DNA of 32,344 nucleotides from Flavobacteriales bacterium (GTDB lineage: Bacteria; Bacteroidota; Bacteroidia; Flavobacteriales_D; Sanyastnellaceae): positions 1-32,344 of the forward strand of contig JADHLY010000020.1 in NCBI GenBank assembly GCA_016780385.1, in the 5' to 3' direction. The position numbers were made by a program, and so were the translations under genes. Below, piece after piece: positions 5,879-14,878 of the stretch. Under the pieces are notes generated by a model. The model was not told the DNA's origin. It saw only the letters and a program-made list of their open reading frames with translations, and did no database searches. Numbering within the stretch: the stretch's first letter is position 1; each line of letters opens with the position of its first letter.

Positions 5879-7174
5879 TTATCGGACCAACAGGCGTTGG
5901 CGAATCACACCCTCTGCGGTTTGAATGCGCACCACGTAGCTTCCTGTGCGGAGGCCGAGGCGGTTGCCGTTGGGGGCCAACACGCCTGACCATACTTGGC
6001 GGCCCATCGCGTCAACCACAGTGGCTTGAGCACCGGCATCCGCTCCCGCAACGCGCAACACCTCGTGCTGGCCTGCAGGGTTGGGGTACAATGTGACGTT
6101 GGATGCGTTCTGTGCCTCCACGCTGTTGACCACGGGGGCCTCGCCGAAGTAGACATCGTCGAAATAGTACGTCGTACCGCCCTCGACGCCCTCGTCACCG
6201 AAGCCAAAGAAGATCACGAGCAGGTCATAGGGATAGTTGACCTCGAGCTCTGGGCCGCCGGGCAACTCATTGCCGAAGTTGAACTCCAGCGTCTCCCACC
6301 CTTCCTGACTTGTGTACTGGATGGTCTCACAATAGATGCCTTCGCCAGCCAACTCGGCTTTGAGCAGAATCGGGGTTCCCGCAGCCGGGGTCCACACACG
6401 CACGCTGATCGTCTGTTCTTCCTCAGTGAAAGGAATCGGATTGGCAAACCCCTCGATGGTGCCGATCATGGTGCCGGACCAACCCACGGCGACGGGCATC
6501 TTGACCACCTCAACCACATGGTTGCCCGGCATGGTGGGATCTTCCACCACTTGCGAAGCATTGCCCCAAAAGTCGTAGGTCGTCTGATCGACGGTCTCGT
6601 CCTCAAACGTGCAGGGCAGGTCAAGCTGGGTCAAGCCCCCGCTGGCATCCACCTGCTCGATGTCATCGAAATAGAACGTGGACTGGTCCGAGCCATCTCC
6701 CACGTTTTCGAAGTCAAACATGAAGACCAGCTTGTCGTAGGTCATGGCGTACTCCCCGGCAAAGTTCCAGGTCATCACCTCCCAGCCGCCTTGGGTCACG
6801 TTCCACTGGTCAATTTCTGTGTCGAGATAACCTTCCAGCTTCATCTTGATGCGAACGCCTTGGCGGGGTGACCACACCTTCATGCGGATGCTCGTCGCTT
6901 CAGAGAAGTCGAAGTATTCGCCCATCTGGAGCAGCGAACCGCCCCATGGCAAACCGCCATTACGGACCAGCCGGCATACCGTTGCGCTTTCGTTGACAGC
7001 GTCGGGCGCAGGGTTGGCCACAACCTCGGCAACACCGCCGTCAAAGTCAGTGAAATCAGCAGTAGTGGTGCCCGACTCAAAGTCAATGGGAAGGGTCACC
7101 TGCGCAGAGGCTACCGAAAAACAGCACATAAAAAAAGCCCCTGCAAGAAGGGCATCATATCGTTGGAGATGCAT
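5879..7174 (-). CDS. T9SS-secreted protein with two beta-sandwich domains
   Basis: The protein has 431 residues. Residues 1-24 are a Sec signal peptide (ending SVASA, mature from Gln25). Two related domains follow, about residues 27-185 and 190-345. Each has a WSPRQGV/WTPAAGT-type strand, a GGWEVMTWNF/EGWETLEFNF-type strand and an ending of the form YFDD, which resembles carbohydrate-binding or jelly-roll modules. The last about 75 residues (VTLYPNPAG to IRQRLLVR) are a type A T9SS sorting domain, so the protein is exported across the outer membrane and probably attached to the cell surface or released. No catalytic residues are recognised. A role in binding polysaccharide is inferred. It appears to be a single gene followed by a hairpin. 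Confidence 0.8.
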   Translation of the reverse strand: MHLQRYDALLAGAFFMCCFSVASAQVTLPIDFESGTTTADFTDFDGGVAEVVANPAPDAVNESATVCRLVRNGGLPWGGSLLQMGEYFDFSEATSIRMKVWSPRQGVRIKMKLEGYLDTEIDQWNVTQGGWEVMTWNFAGEYAMTYDKLVFMFDFENVGDGSDQSTFYFDDIEQVDASGGLTQLDLPCTFEDETVDQTTYDFWGNASQVVEDPTMPGNHVVEVVKMPVAVGWSGTMIGTIEGFANPIPFTEEEQTISVRVWTPAAGTPILLKAELAGEGIYCETIQYTSQEGWETLEFNFGNELPGGPELEVNYPYDLLVIFFGFGDEGVEGGTTYYFDDVYFGEAPVVNSVEAQNASNVTLYPNPAGQHEVLRVAGADAGAQATVVDAMGRQVWSGVLAPNGNRLGLRTGSYVVRIQTAEGVIRQRLLVR

Positions 7175-7195
7175 ACTGCATAGATACGACCCAAA

Positions 7196-8248
7196 TCAGA
7201 GTCTCGAATCTGCAGCCTTCAGCCGCGTGTGGACATTGGTGCGGATGTTGTCCCAAAAGAGGTTGAAATCGCCCACATGCCAGTTTTCCCGGTGCAGCCA
7301 TCTGCCGACCAAGAACATATGGGGTTGATCCACCCAAAGCACGCCCTCCGGACGCAGTCGGGCCGTGATGCTGCCGGGGTTCTTGTGGCGGAAAGACTCC
7401 CGCACGGCACCAAGGTGGTCCTCGCGCTCATTGGCCTCATCGTGCGTCGTGGTCCAGGTGATCGGGTGAATCGCGCTGGGCGGCTCCTCCTTGTAGCCCA
7501 ACCAAGCAGGCACGTATCCTGTGCCGTAGCTCATCCAAGTGCAGTAGCACTGCTGATCGACTGCGGATTGGCAAGGCTGAAGCTCTTTGAAATCCGATGG
7601 GTAGATGTCCATGCCAGGGATATAGGCCGCCACCAAGCGCGCCTGCAATGGCTGACCATCGAAGAATTCCTGCAGCAGCCAACGGGCATGCCAACTGCCT
7701 TGACTGTGCGCGGCAATGATCAAGGGTCGTCCCTCATCCCACTCCTCGAGAAAGTGCTGAAACGCAGCGCGAATGTCACTATATGCGAGCTGCAAGGCGG
7801 ATAGGCTCAAGCTGTCTTTTACGCTGAACACCCGAATGTGGGCCTGCCGGTAGCGCGGGGCAAACACGCGGCCCGCTCCGTTGAAAATGGCCGCTTGGTG
7901 CCGAACGGGCCATTCATCCACCGCCGCATTGAGCAACGCGCTGTCCAGCGGCGCATTCCAGGCCGCGCCTTCCTCAAAAATCGTGGGGTGGAGATAAAAC
8001 ACATCGGCCGTGCCGGGACCTTCAGACACGGCCCTGCCCTTGGGCAACTGATCGGCCGCGTCATCACGCCATGGTAAAGCAGACCAATGAACCTCTCGGG
8101 CGTAATCCGGCGCTGACGGAATGGGATCGAGTGAAGCCGCAATGCGCTCGACATGCAAGCCCGTCTCCACCACGGACTCATATCGCTTACATCCTGTGGC
8201 CAACATCAGGCCCATCAACACAAAACAGAACACCCCCTTCCTATCCAT
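7196..8248 (-). CDS. DUF3089 family lipoprotein, alpha/beta-hydrolase-like
   Basis: The 350-residue protein begins with a lipoprotein leader ending in LATGC, with Cys20 as the likely lipidated residue. The central segment LIIAAHSQGS is a nucleophile elbow of the GxSxG kind in the AHSQG form typical of DUF3089, and DVFYLHPT earlier in the chain is another family hallmark. It is expected to be a cell-envelope serine hydrolase of unknown substrate. The gene lies 21 bases upstream of the T9SS gene on the same strand, so the two may be cotranscribed. Confidence 0.8.
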   Translation of the reverse strand: MDRKGVFCFVLMGLMLATGCKRYESVVETGLHVERIAASLDPIPSAPDYAREVHWSALPWRDDAADQLPKGRAVSEGPGTADVFYLHPTIFEEGAAWNAPLDSALLNAAVDEWPVRHQAAIFNGAGRVFAPRYRQAHIRVFSVKDSLSLSALQLAYSDIRAAFQHFLEEWDEGRPLIIAAHSQGSWHARWLLQEFFDGQPLQARLVAAYIPGMDIYPSDFKELQPCQSAVDQQCYCTWMSYGTGYVPAWLGYKEEPPSAIHPITWTTTHDEANEREDHLGAVRESFRHKNPGSITARLRPEGVLWVDQPHMFLVGRWLHRENWHVGDFNLFWDNIRTNVHTRLKAADSRL

Positions 8249-8508
8249 GCCTCAAAAATGCACCCAAAACACGCACGACTCAAGGTGACCCACATTGGAG
8301 GAACACATTGACCTTCAGGCAGATTACTCACCCGTGAGGTGTAAGGACCATCCACCTTTCAGGTCTTGGGCTGTGTGGTGGCAACCCTGAGCCATTTTCT
8401 GCGCACAGTTTTCCCCAACGGGCATTCTTGACAACCGCAAAATCCTTGCTGATTTCGGCCAGTGCGAACGTGCAACCGCGCTAGATTGACACGCGTTCGA
8501 GAGAAGAC

Positions 8509-9723
8509 ATGAGGATAGGAATCATTAGAGAAGGAAAAGTCCCGCCAGATCAGCGCGTGCCGTTGACTCCAAAGCAGTGCGCCACAGCCTTGGAGCGCTT
8601 CCCTTACATCGAATTGGTGGTGCAACCGAGCGAGGTGCGCAGGATCACAGATGCAGAATACACGGAGGCAGGTGTCGAATTGAGCGAAGACCTCAGCGAT
8701 TGCGACGTGTTGTTTGGCGTGAAGGAGGTGCCCATCGAGGCATTGATTCCAAACAAGACCTACTTCTTCTTCTCCCACACCTACAAGCTTCAGCCATACA
8801 ATGCCAAGCTTCTGAAGGCCTGTTTGGACAAGCGGATACGGCTCATCGATTACGAATTGCTGAAACGACCAGGAGGGCGGCGCATCATCGGTTTTGGACG
8901 CTACGCGGGCGTCGTCGGCACCTACAATGCGTTCCGCACCTACGGCACCCAACACGGCACTTATGAGCTACCTCGGGCCATCGACTGCGAGGACCGCGCC
9001 GAAATGGAGTCCCATTTGTCCAAAGTCAAGCTGGACCCCGTCACCAAAATCGCCTTGACCGGAAAAGGCCGCGTAGGCAATGGCGCGCGGGAAATCCTCG
9101 AAGCCATGCGGATCAGGGAGGTGCATCCCATCGACTACCTCCGCGAGGATTTTGGCGAACCCGTTTTCACCCACCTCGATCTCGAGGACTACAACAGGCG
9201 CAAGTCAGATGGAGGCTTCGATTTTGAAGAGTTCTGTGACGACCCTTTGGAATACGAGAGCACCTTCATGGCCTTCGCACGGTCTACCGACCTCTTCATT
9301 GCCGGCCATTTCTGGGCAGAAGGCTCCCCCTTCCTCTTTACCCGAGATGACATCCGCGATGAGGATTGGCGGATTTCAGTCGTCGCCGACATCAGCTGTG
9401 ACATCGATGGCCCCGTGGCCTCCACCGTGGAGCCCAGCACCATCGCCGATCCGATGTACGGTTACGACCCCATCGCAGAACAACGCGTACCCATGGGCAC
9501 TCCTGGCAGCCTCGGTGTGATGGCTGTCGACAGCCTGCCCTGTGAATTGCCCCGAGATGCCAGCGCCGATTTTGGCGCCACCTTGCTCGAACAGGTCATT
9601 CCCCTTGTCGTGGAAGGCGATGCGCAGGGCATCCTTGATCGCGCATCAGAGACCAAGCTGGACGGCACCCTGAATGCCCCCTTTGCCTACTTGGCAGAAT
9701 ACGCAGGGCTTACTGGGCGATAA
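8509..9723 (+). CDS. Saccharopine/alanine dehydrogenase-like NAD(P)-dependent oxidoreductase
   Basis: The 404-residue protein starts MRIGIIREGKVPPDQRVPL, the typical opening of the AlaDh/PNT N-terminal domain, and FFFSHTYKLQPYN is similar to the FGHAYKxQ segment of lysine-forming saccharopine dehydrogenases. The nucleotide-binding region is around residues 183-195 (IALTGKGRVGNGA), followed by a second catalytic-type segment (SVVADISCDIDGPV) and GVMAVDSLPCELP near the end. Whether the natural substrate is saccharopine, alanine or another amino acid cannot be told. Its 3' end overlaps the convergent TonB-like gene by 14 bases. A TAGATTGA box at 8482-8489 may be its promoter. The 260 bases before it hold no gene I can support. 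Confidence 0.8.
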   Translation: MRIGIIREGKVPPDQRVPLTPKQCATALERFPYIELVVQPSEVRRITDAEYTEAGVELSEDLSDCDVLFGVKEVPIEALIPNKTYFFFSHTYKLQPYNAKLLKACLDKRIRLIDYELLKRPGGRRIIGFGRYAGVVGTYNAFRTYGTQHGTYELPRAIDCEDRAEMESHLSKVKLDPVTKIALTGKGRVGNGAREILEAMRIREVHPIDYLREDFGEPVFTHLDLEDYNRRKSDGGFDFEEFCDDPLEYESTFMAFARSTDLFIAGHFWAEGSPFLFTRDDIRDEDWRISVVADISCDIDGPVASTVEPSTIADPMYGYDPIAEQRVPMGTPGSLGVMAVDSLPCELPRDASADFGATLLEQVIPLVVEGDAQGILDRASETKLDGTLNAPFAYLAEYAGLTGR

Positions 9724-10492
9724 ATCGGTAAGTGAGCCCCCCCGTTTGTCGCTTGGGCGCGTTGGCCTTGGACTGGAAGCGACAGCGCCGGGCGCTGCGC
9801 AGGGATTCCTCCGAAAGACAGTTGGCCATGGCTTCTGAGCCAGCATTGGAAACTGAAACCACCTGTGCGTCCAACACCTCTCCCCCTGGCGCCACTGTGA
9901 TGCTCATGACCACCACTCCACCGCCGCGACAGCGGTAGCCGGGGACGTCAAGCCCCAGCGCTTTGCGCCCATCGAGGTCATACTCCGCCGTGACCTGTCC
10001 GTCGTATCGGGCATCCCACCCTTCATAGGCATTGTCGACCGCAGCGTCCCGCGCATCCGGGGTGACACCCGTTGTGCTGTTGTTTTCACGTCCATCCGCC
10101 AACGCATCGAAGGCTGACTGCTCGAAGGCCCGGAGCTCGGCCTCAACTTCTTGGGCCAAAGCCTCAGCTTCGGCCGCAGAGCTGCGCACATCGGTGCTGC
10201 GGGCAGCATTGGCATCCGCCGCGACATTGCGGACAGCCGCTTCCATTCGGGCCTCCATGCGCTCCCTGATGGCCTCCTCCATGGACTTGGTCTCCTCCGG
10301 CATGGCAAAGTCCGCCAGGTCCACAGCTGCGTATGTGGTGCCACCGGAAGGCGGCACCCCTCCCCATTCGGCCAAAGCCAAAAGGGCAAACACGTGCACC
10401 AGCAACGCCGCAATGGCAGCTTGCCAAACAAAGCGCTCCCGGGCACCCATCGGGGAACCGGCAGCACCAGATGTATGGGACGTGATGGCCAT
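9710..10492 (-). CDS. TonB-like energy transducer protein
   Basis: This is a 260-residue protein with one membrane segment near the N-terminus (about residues 25-44, WQAAIAALLVHVFALLAL). A long Ala/Glu/Arg-rich, probably coiled-coil periplasmic stretch follows (about 65-150). The C-terminal domain is TonB-like: VVVMSITVAPGGEVLDAQVV, then CLSEESLRSARRCRF. Such proteins couple the inner-membrane proton gradient to outer-membrane receptors through ExbBD, but no exbB or exbD is nearby, so it is an orphan copy. Two cysteines sit in the C-terminal domain. The stop region overlaps the end of the convergent dehydrogenase gene. Confidence 0.7.
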   Translation of the reverse strand: MAITSHTSGAAGSPMGARERFVWQAAIAALLVHVFALLALAEWGGVPPSGGTTYAAVDLADFAMPEETKSMEEAIRERMEARMEAAVRNVAADANAARSTDVRSSAAEAEALAQEVEAELRAFEQSAFDALADGRENNSTTGVTPDARDAAVDNAYEGWDARYDGQVTAEYDLDGRKALGLDVPGYRCRGGGVVVMSITVAPGGEVLDAQVVSVSNAGSEAMANCLSEESLRSARRCRFQSKANAPKRQTGGLTYRFIAQ

Positions 10493-10539
10493 GCGTCTAC
10501 AAAATAACGGTTGTCAGCATTCGTTTAAGTCGTGTCGCT

Positions 10540-10547
10540 TATCTTTA
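10540..10547 (+). promoter_or_regulatory. Candidate Bacteroidota -7 element
   Basis: TATCTTTA differs by one base from the TAnnTTTG consensus and lies 20 bases before the start of the small secreted protein gene. No well-placed TTG -33 element is seen. Confidence 0.4.
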
Positions 10548-10566
10548 TTGCTACAAACTGATTATA

Positions 10567-10881
10567 ATGAAGCACATTCTCCTCCTCGGCGCACTGTTCC
10601 TGTTTGGCGCCACAGCATCCGCCCAGAGCAGTTCTTGTACCGACAGCAAGGCCAAGACTGAATGTACCAAAAGCAAGTCTTCTTGCTGCCAAGGCAAGGC
10701 TGACGCCAAGAGCTGCTGCTCTGCCAAGTCATCTAGCACCGACAGCAAGGAGAAGGCCAAGAAAGGCAAGAAGGCCAAGTCTGGTCAGGAGCCCAGCAAG
10801 CAAAACTTGACCATGGTTCGCACCGAAGAGAAGAGCGAAGCCACGGACAAGAAGGCCAAGGTCAGCCCCGCCAAAGGCTAA
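10567..10881 (+). CDS. Small Cys/Lys-rich secreted protein
   Basis: The protein has 104 residues. Residues 1-20 are a signal peptide (MKHILLLGALFLFGATASAQ). The mature part is low-complexity, with serine, lysine and seven cysteines: three single or spaced cysteines, then SSCCQGK and KSCCSAK. Two adjacent CC pairs in a lysine-rich chain suggest metal binding or disulfide cross-linking in the periplasm. I know no named family for it. It has its own likely promoter and a strong terminator, so it is a monocistronic gene and may be highly expressed. Gene reality is supported by the signal peptide, the terminator and the isolated position. Confidence 0.75.
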   Translation: MKHILLLGALFLFGATASAQSSSCTDSKAKTECTKSKSSCCQGKADAKSCCSAKSSSTDSKEKAKKGKKAKSGQEPSKQNLTMVRTEEKSEATDKKAKVSPAKG

Positions 10882-10900
10882 GCTTCACAAACGATAAATA

Positions 10901-10927
10901 AGAAAAGCCCGCAATGCGGGCTTTTCT
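10901..10927. terminator. Strong, probably bidirectional, terminator
   Basis: AGAAAAGCCCGC and GCGGGCTTTTCT form a perfect 12-bp stem with a three-base loop (AAT), with T-rich and A-rich flanks. It separates the small secreted protein gene from the lectin-like adhesin gene 12 bases further on. Confidence 0.92.
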
Positions 10928-10938
10928 ATTTTGCACCC

Positions 10939-13527
10939 ATGCGCAGTTTCGCAAGTCTCCTTTTTCTGGCACTCTCTCCATGCTGGATGATGGGCCAATT
11001 CACCCTGATTGGCAGTGCCCAAGATCTGGGAAGCGATTGTGTGCAAGTGACCCCCAATCAGACCGGGCAACAAGGCGCAGTATGGAACAACGTGCAACTG
11101 GACGTCAGCCAACCCTTTTGCCTCCACCTCACCGTCAACCTCGGCAGCAACAACGGTGGTGCCGACGGCATCGCCTTCGTCCTGCACCAATTGGGCGCCA
11201 ATCAAGCCACCACGAGTACCGGTGGAAACATGGGGTATGGCAATTTCAGTGCGGCAACAGGAACCTTCATAGACCCGACTTTCGATCCGAGCATTGTCAT
11301 TGAATTCGACACTTGGAACAATGGCAACTTAGGAGACCCTACTTATGACCACGTCGCCCTTCAGCGTGACGGCACCAACAACCACAACGGCCCGAATTGT
11401 CTAGCAGGTCCTGTGGAGGCCAGTGCCACAAGCATCAACATCGAAGACGGCCAAGACCACACCGTCCACATCGAATGGAACCCCGACACGCAGTTCTTGC
11501 GCATGGAGTTTGACGACGTTGAGCGCTTGAACGTTTCTGTAGACCTTGAAAACGACGTTTTTGCAGGGGACAACATGGTCTGGTGGGGCTTTACCGGCAG
11601 CACGGGCGGTGCCAGCAACAACCAGTCATTCTGTTTTTTGGACGTATCCAACAGCAGCGGCATACCCGGTTTGGTCATGGATCCGCCTCCGCCATATTCC
11701 ACCTGCCCCAACACACCATTGGAGATCACCGGAACGGCTCCGGGACTCAACGTAAGCTGGGCTGGGCTGAACAACCCCACCCTCCAGGCAGCGCCTGGAG
11801 ACTACACCATCGAGGCCTCTGATGGGGGCTGTCCCCTGACCGAAACATTCTCGGTAGAGGGACTCGCCAGTCCCAACCTCTCCACGGAACCTGAAATCAC
11901 CATTTGCGATGGGGCGCCTGCCACCCTCGCGGCCCAGGCTGACCCTGCCAGCGCGATCACGTGGGATGGATCTGGAACGTCCACCTTGGAAGTCTCCGCT
12001 GGAGGCAGCTACACCGTGACAGCCGCACTCGCAACGTGCACGGAGACGCAAACCGTCAGTGTCATCGACCAGGCTTCCCCCACCCTCACCATCGACCCTT
12101 CGGGTGACGTTTCACTGTGCGCCGGCGAAACGCTGACCATCGAGGCCATCACCGACATTCCGGCCAACATTCAGTGGACGAGCGATGGCAACGACAGTTA
12201 TGGGCCTTCCCTGACCGTCGACGCCAGCGGCAGCCACCTCGTGCAGGCGGAGTCAGGGGGGTGTCCCGGCACACCGGAATGGGTGACCGTGGAAGTCCTG
12301 CCGTTACCAGAAGCGAGCATACAGTCCTTTCCCGACGTGCTCTGTTCCGGAGAGACGGGCCTGGTGTCGGCTGTCCCCACGCCGGGGACCTCAGTCGCGG
12401 ACTGGATCCTGCCCACCGGCACTGCAGCGCTCAACCAAGCCGGCCCCGGTGCCTACACGGCCAACCTCATCGCCGACAATGGCTGCACCAACACGGCCTT
12501 CTTTGTGCTGAACGCCCTCCCTCCCATCGCGTATGCGTTGAGCGGTCCGTCAGGCGCCTGCGATGGCGAAACCATAGCCCTCGAGGTGGCCGGCAATTTC
12601 GAAAGCGCCACCTGGTCGGATGGAACGAGTGGCAACACCTTGTTGCTCGCATCTGAGGATGGCGAAGGGCCCTTCTCGGTGACCGTGGCGCTGGGCAATT
12701 GTGAGTCGACCGCCAGTGCCGATGTGGAATGGTGGCCCGTCCCCTCCGTGGGCGTAATGGAAGACACCGTGATCCGCTGCGTGCTGGACCCCGCCGTGCA
12801 ATGGACCTGGCCCGAGCAGCAGGAGCCGGCCATCGGATGGTGGGTGTGGAGCGTCAATGGCCTGACGACCACGGGCGCCCATGCCTGGGAGGCCGAAGGG
12901 GACTATACCGTGCGCGTACTGGACAGCATGACTGGATGCGCGGACTCAACCAACGTATACGTGAATGTCTGGCCCAATCTCGCCGTCGATGCGGCGCCCT
13001 ATGCGGGCACCATATGCTGGGGAGAAACCACTGAAGTTTTGGCTGAACTCAGGGCCGTTGAAGGGACCAACATCGACGAATTGCCGTACACCCTGATCTG
13101 GAGCGACCCTACAGTCGAAGGACTCAACCCCACCGTAGGAGCGGGCACCTATTTGCTTGAGGCCGAAAACGCTTGCGGCAAAGACGTGGCGGTCGTCGAA
13201 GTGGTGCAGGAATACTGCGGATGCGACATGTGGATGCCGACGGCGTTCACCCCGGACAACGACGGCCTCAATGACGGCCTCAAAGTCGAAACGAACTGCC
13301 CACAATTGGACGAATTCAGCTTGGAACTCTACGACCGCTGGGGAGAAGTGGTGTGGCGCACCGATGATCCCGAACAGGTGTGGATGGGCCAATCCGAAAC
13401 ACTCCAAGGCGAAGGGCTCCACTTCGTCCAAGACGGCGTCTACGGATACCGGCTGTATTGGAAATACAATGAAACCGGCATCCCCTTGATTCAAGAGCGC
13501 CGTGGCCACGTTCATCTGCTGCGTTAA
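10939..13527 (+). CDS. Large T9SS type B adhesin with L-type lectin domain
   Basis: The protein has 862 residues. A signal peptide covers about 1-19 (ends MMGQ). Residues about 20-235 form an L-type (legume-like) lectin domain: NNGGADGIAFVLHQ, then SIVIEFDTWNNGN and HTVHIEWNP are its typical strands and metal-site region. A series of Ig-like/PKD-like units follows, about 245-760, with repeating ICDGAP, LCAGET, LCSGET and ICWGET openings. The last about 95 residues (MPTAFTPDNDGLND, then YDRWGEVVW) are a gliding-motility-associated C-terminal domain, the type B T9SS sorting signal. It is expected on the cell surface as a sugar-binding adhesin. The start is the first ATG after the terminator. 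Confidence 0.9.
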   Translation: MRSFASLLFLALSPCWMMGQFTLIGSAQDLGSDCVQVTPNQTGQQGAVWNNVQLDVSQPFCLHLTVNLGSNNGGADGIAFVLHQLGANQATTSTGGNMGYGNFSAATGTFIDPTFDPSIVIEFDTWNNGNLGDPTYDHVALQRDGTNNHNGPNCLAGPVEASATSINIEDGQDHTVHIEWNPDTQFLRMEFDDVERLNVSVDLENDVFAGDNMVWWGFTGSTGGASNNQSFCFLDVSNSSGIPGLVMDPPPPYSTCPNTPLEITGTAPGLNVSWAGLNNPTLQAAPGDYTIEASDGGCPLTETFSVEGLASPNLSTEPEITICDGAPATLAAQADPASAITWDGSGTSTLEVSAGGSYTVTAALATCTETQTVSVIDQASPTLTIDPSGDVSLCAGETLTIEAITDIPANIQWTSDGNDSYGPSLTVDASGSHLVQAESGGCPGTPEWVTVEVLPLPEASIQSFPDVLCSGETGLVSAVPTPGTSVADWILPTGTAALNQAGPGAYTANLIADNGCTNTAFFVLNALPPIAYALSGPSGACDGETIALEVAGNFESATWSDGTSGNTLLLASEDGEGPFSVTVALGNCESTASADVEWWPVPSVGVMEDTVIRCVLDPAVQWTWPEQQEPAIGWWVWSVNGLTTTGAHAWEAEGDYTVRVLDSMTGCADSTNVYVNVWPNLAVDAAPYAGTICWGETTEVLAELRAVEGTNIDELPYTLIWSDPTVEGLNPTVGAGTYLLEAENACGKDVAVVEVVQEYCGCDMWMPTAFTPDNDGLNDGLKVETNCPQLDEFSLELYDRWGEVVWRTDDPEQVWMGQSETLQGEGLHFVQDGVYGYRLYWKYNETGIPLIQERRGHVHLLR

Positions 13528-13568
13528 CCTCTGATGCCCCAACACCACTCCGCGCCTTGTGCTCGGTT

Positions 13569-13576
13569 TATCTTCG
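13569..13576 (+). promoter_or_regulatory. Candidate -7 element for lhgO
   Basis: TATCTTCG is one base from the TAnnTTTG consensus and lies 17 bases before the chosen ATG at 13593. No TTG at the expected -33 spacing is seen. Confidence 0.35.
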
Positions 13577-13592
13577 CGGCCCATTGAGCGGT

Positions 13593-14816
13593 ATGACATC
13601 AGCCAAAACATTTGACCTCATCATCGTCGGCGGAGGCATCGTCGGTGCAGCAGCATTTCTGAAGCTCCAACGGCGTCACCCGGAAGCGCGCATCGCCCTG
13701 CTCGAAAAAGAGGACATCCTGAGCGATCATCAGACCGGCCACAACAGCGGCGTCATCCACAGTGGCCTGTACTATCCACCCGGCAGCCTCAAGGCCATCA
13801 ACTGTGTCAAAGGGCGCCATGAGTTGGTGGCGTTTGCCCAAGAATACGGCGTAGACCACGACGTCTGCGGCAAGGTAGTGGCCGCTGCGACTGCTGACGA
13901 ACTGCCCATGTTGGAGAAGATCCACGGCTTGGGGATGCAAAACGAAATTGAGGGCCTCGAGCGCATCGGTGCAGATGCTGTCAAGGAAATTGAACCGCAC
14001 GTTCGCGCCGTTGGCGGCCTGTGGGTGCCCTGCACGGGCATCATCGACTTCCGGGGTGCCACAGCCAAGATGGTGGAGGTAGCCCGAGGCATACAGCCCG
14101 AAAGCGCGGTGTTCACCGGTGTGGAAGCCCGCAACTTCACCCAGGACGCCAACAGCGTCACCGTCCATACTGCGCAGGGCGACTACACCGCCGAAGGGCT
14201 CGTGGTGTGCGCTGGACTTCAAGCCGACCGCCTCGCCCGCAAGGATGGGGTAGCCCTGCCCGAGCGGGTCGTCGGTTTCCGCGGCGATTACTACGAGCTC
14301 GAGGACCACGCCAAATACAAGGTCCGCAACCTCATCTATCCTGTGCCCAATCCGCAGTTCCCCTTCCTCGGGGTCCACTTCACACGGATGACCAATGGGG
14401 ACATCGAATGCGGTCCCAACGCCGTCTTCACCTTTAAGCGCGAGGGATACGGTAAGACGGACTTCAGCTTGCGTGACACCGCAGATGCCCTCGGATACGG
14501 CGGCACCTGGCGGCTCTTCTTCAAGAACATGTCATTTGGGATCAATGAGTACCGGCGGGCCTTCTCCAAGCGCCTTTTCCTGAAGACGCTGCAGCGGCTC
14601 GTTCCCTCGCTCGAGATGGACGACCTCCGTCCCGGCCGCAGCGGAGTGCGGGCTTTGCTGTTGCGGCCCGACGGCGACACCAAAGACGATTTCCGCATCA
14701 TCTCACAGGGACGAAGTGTGCACGTCTTGAACGCCCCTTCTCCTGCGGCCACTGCCTCCTTGGCCATTGGCGACCACATCGCGGACGAAGTCGAGCGACA
14801 GGGGCTGTTGCGCTGA
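13593..14816 (+). CDS. lhgO: L-2-hydroxyglutarate oxidase
   Basis: The 407-residue FAD-dependent oxidase converts L-2-hydroxyglutarate to 2-oxoglutarate and passes electrons to quinone or oxygen. FAD binding is by the N-terminal IIVGGGIVGAAAF motif. HNSGVIHSGLYYPPGS is the family hallmark, and HFTRMTNGDIECGPNAV and GRSGVRALLL follow the usual order; length is normal for LhgO. I use the ATG at 13593, because an upstream in-frame start at 13557 would put the likely promoter inside the gene. It follows the adhesin gene by 65 bases and seems to be its own unit. Confidence 0.92.
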   Translation: MTSAKTFDLIIVGGGIVGAAAFLKLQRRHPEARIALLEKEDILSDHQTGHNSGVIHSGLYYPPGSLKAINCVKGRHELVAFAQEYGVDHDVCGKVVAAATADELPMLEKIHGLGMQNEIEGLERIGADAVKEIEPHVRAVGGLWVPCTGIIDFRGATAKMVEVARGIQPESAVFTGVEARNFTQDANSVTVHTAQGDYTAEGLVVCAGLQADRLARKDGVALPERVVGFRGDYYELEDHAKYKVRNLIYPVPNPQFPFLGVHFTRMTNGDIECGPNAVFTFKREGYGKTDFSLRDTADALGYGGTWRLFFKNMSFGINEYRRAFSKRLFLKTLQRLVPSLEMDDLRPGRSGVRALLLRPDGDTKDDFRIISQGRSVHVLNAPSPAATASLAIGDHIADEVERQGLLR

Positions 14817-14865
14817 TTGCCCGCAATCAACATCCACCCCAGCGAGTCCCCCGCGCCCCCCGCCC

Positions 14866-14873
14866 TATCTTGT
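14866..14873 (+). promoter_or_regulatory. Candidate -7 element for the MFS gene
   Basis: TATCTTGT lies only six bases before the ATG at 14879, so a transcript from it would be nearly leaderless. The -33 part is not evident. Confidence 0.3.
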
Positions 14874-14878
14874 CGGGC

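Noticed and set aside
8359-8508. Small minus-strand gene ending at 8359 with a GCQECPLGK segment
   Set aside because: The frame continues antisense through the dehydrogenase gene and no convincing start exists in the gap; I cannot support it as a gene.
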